The notes beneath the pieces were generated by a model. That model saw only the letters and a list, made by a program, of their open reading frames with translations, had not been told where the DNA came from and searched no databases. The position numbers and the translations under genes were made by a program. This document shows, piece by piece, positions 62,694-64,000 of a DNA stretch of 64,000 bases. Source of the DNA: Bugula neritina (Eukaryota > Bryozoa > Gymnolaemata > Cheilostomatida > Bugulidae); contig OZ037773.1 of assembly GCA_964035545.1 (NCBI GenBank), positions 10,666,251 to 10,730,250 on the forward strand, in the 5' to 3' direction. The number at the start of each line of letters is the position of its first letter. Positions within the stretch are counted from its first letter, which is position 1.

Positions 62694-63555
62694 TCACGTG
62701 CGCTCGGCCTGGGAGGCCATAAACTCATGAAAACTGACGTACCCATCCCCATTATAATCATCTTCTTTCAGAACTGAGTCTATGATTGAAATAATTTGGT
62801 CTTCAGACATTTCTTCAACTCCCTGCGCCCCGTCGGTGCCTACAAAATATTACCTGCAGAATATTATACTAAACTATTACCAGCATAATATTATACTAAA
62901 CTATTACCTGCAGAATATTATACTAAACTATTATCTGCAGAATATTATATTAAACTATTACCTGCAGAATATTATACTAAACTATTACCTGCAGAATATT
63001 ATACTAAACTATTACCTGCAGAATATTATACTAAACTATTACCTGCAGAATATTATACTAAACTTTTACCTGCAGAATATTATACTAAACTATTACCTAC
63101 AGAATATTATATTAAACTGTTACCTGCAGAATATTATACTAAACTATTACCTGCATGCTCTTCATGACTATGTTTTATAGCTTTGACCAACTCCAGCCCA
63201 TCTAGAAAGTTATTGTTGTCAAAGTCGTGGAGTTTGAAATAGTGAAACTGTAGCTCCTTCTCTGACATGTCTTTCTTATCCTTTGTGTTGATTTGATGTT
63301 GCAGCTCTTCCAGTACATGACTGAAAGACAATGCGTACTAGTGACTAGTAACTACTGACTACTCACTAGTAAAATCTAGTTACTCACTAGTAACTATTGA
63401 ACAGTAATAGTAACTACTCACTCTTTGGTAATGTGGTGTTTGAACCCGTCACTTACAGAATTCTCTACAAGCCCTGGCGCACTCTCAGCATCAACTTCTG
63501 TCCAACCAACAATAAGAGCAGAGAATAGCAATGTGAACCCCACGAGCTGCTTCAT
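62694..63555 (-). CDS. MCFD2: MCFD2 homologue, EF-hand ER cargo-receptor subunit, 149 aa
   Basis: MCFD2 is a soluble calcium-binding partner of the lectin LMAN1 (ERGIC-53) that exports selected glycoproteins from the ER. Three exons, coding order 63555-63422, 63320-63151 and 62839-62694, give 150 codons; human MCFD2 is 146 aa. A signal peptide starts it (MKQLVGFTLLFSALIVGWTE). Family blocks: HVLEELQHQI, MSEKELQFHYFKLHDFDNNN, FLDGLELVKAIKHSHEEH, MSEDQIISIIDSVLKEDDYN, GDGYVSFHEFM. Two EF-hand loops are intact: DFDNNNFLDGLE and DYNGDGYVSFHE, with Asp/Asn/Asp at positions 1, 3, 5 and Glu at 12. The donor of exon 1 is the GTGAGT at 63421; an earlier GTAAGT gives the wrong frame. Confidence 0.96.
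62850..63155. repeat. 27-bp repeat carrying the MCFD2 exon 2 donor
   Basis: About 11 copies; on the - strand each reads ...CTGCAG-GTAATAGTTT, matching the exon end GCATGCAG and donor. Confidence 0.94.
63335..63421. repeat. Irregular ACTAGTAACT repeat, MCFD2 intron 1
   Basis: Short actagtaactactgactact units filling the 100-bp intron. Confidence 0.75.
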
Positions 63556-63574
63556 GGTACAACCTGTAATGTAT

Positions 63575-63870
63575 TAACATTAATATAGTATAGTATGAAT
63601 GTATTATATTAGTGTTATTATAGTTTAGTATCAATATGTTATATTAACACTAATATAGTATCAATGTACTATATTAACACTAATGTAGTGTCCAAGTACT
63701 ATATTCAAAATACTGTAATATAGTATCAATGTATTATATTAACACTAATATAGTATCAATGCACCATATTACCACTAATACAATATAGTATCAATGTATT
63801 ATATTCACATTGATATATCAATGCATTATATTAACACTAATATAATACAGTATCAATTCACTATATTCAC
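63575..63870. repeat. About 30-bp AT repeat upstream of MCFD2
   Basis: Irregular units of tatagtatcaatgtattata plus ttaacactaa, 5' of the MCFD2 start. Confidence 0.85.
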
Positions 63871-64000
63871 ACAGTCTCCTTTGATATATCTAAGCCTAAT
63901 TGGAGTTATGTTTACTGTAGAATAAATATATATCAGGCACTAGAGTCGTTTTATTACATTTATTTGCTACAAATTAGTAGCATTTCAATAAAATTTAAAC

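Overview
This is eukaryotic, metazoan nuclear DNA: AT-rich, with short conserved exons, GT-AG introns, the standard code, and gene families for motile cilia (radial spoke protein), microtubules (EML), secreted EGF-type proteins and the early secretory pathway. I cannot fix the phylum; an invertebrate animal with motile cilia fits. The most striking property is that nearly every intron is filled by one tandem array with a unit of about 14-60 bp. In many introns the repeat unit carries a copy of the adjoining exon's splice donor or acceptor.

Layout, left to right: ESF1 (+, 5' part outside the window, 92-5358); a repeat-rich unrecognised protein gene (+, 7420-12040); an EML-family microtubule-associated protein (-, 24100-12864), whose fifth intron holds a 3.0 kb terminal-inverted-repeat insertion at 16441-19436; ATP synthase F1 delta subunit (+, 24666-25811), head-to-head with EML; RSPH9 (+, 26514-28159); an unrecognised 129-residue protein with a polybasic CAAX end (-, 31163-28633), tail-to-tail with RSPH9; a secreted EGF-like protein (-, 3' exons 37264-32260, probable signal-peptide exon at 43277-43119); C1D/Rrp47 (-, 48141-44711); a C1orf198 homologue (+, 48756-53203), head-to-head with C1D; about 5 kb without a confident gene; an unrecognised multi-pass membrane protein (-, 62153-58465); and MCFD2 (-, 63555-62694).

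The genes are not an operon or pathway. ESF1 and C1D both act in nucleolar RNA processing, and EML and RSPH9 in microtubule/axoneme biology, but this looks like ordinary neighbourhood. Exon junctions were read by eye from homology, reading phase and GT/AG signals. Ten gene models close in a single frame to a whole number of codons (ESF1 from the window edge, and the EGF gene for its 3' exons only), which supports them. No tRNA, rRNA, CRISPR array or prokaryotic feature was seen.
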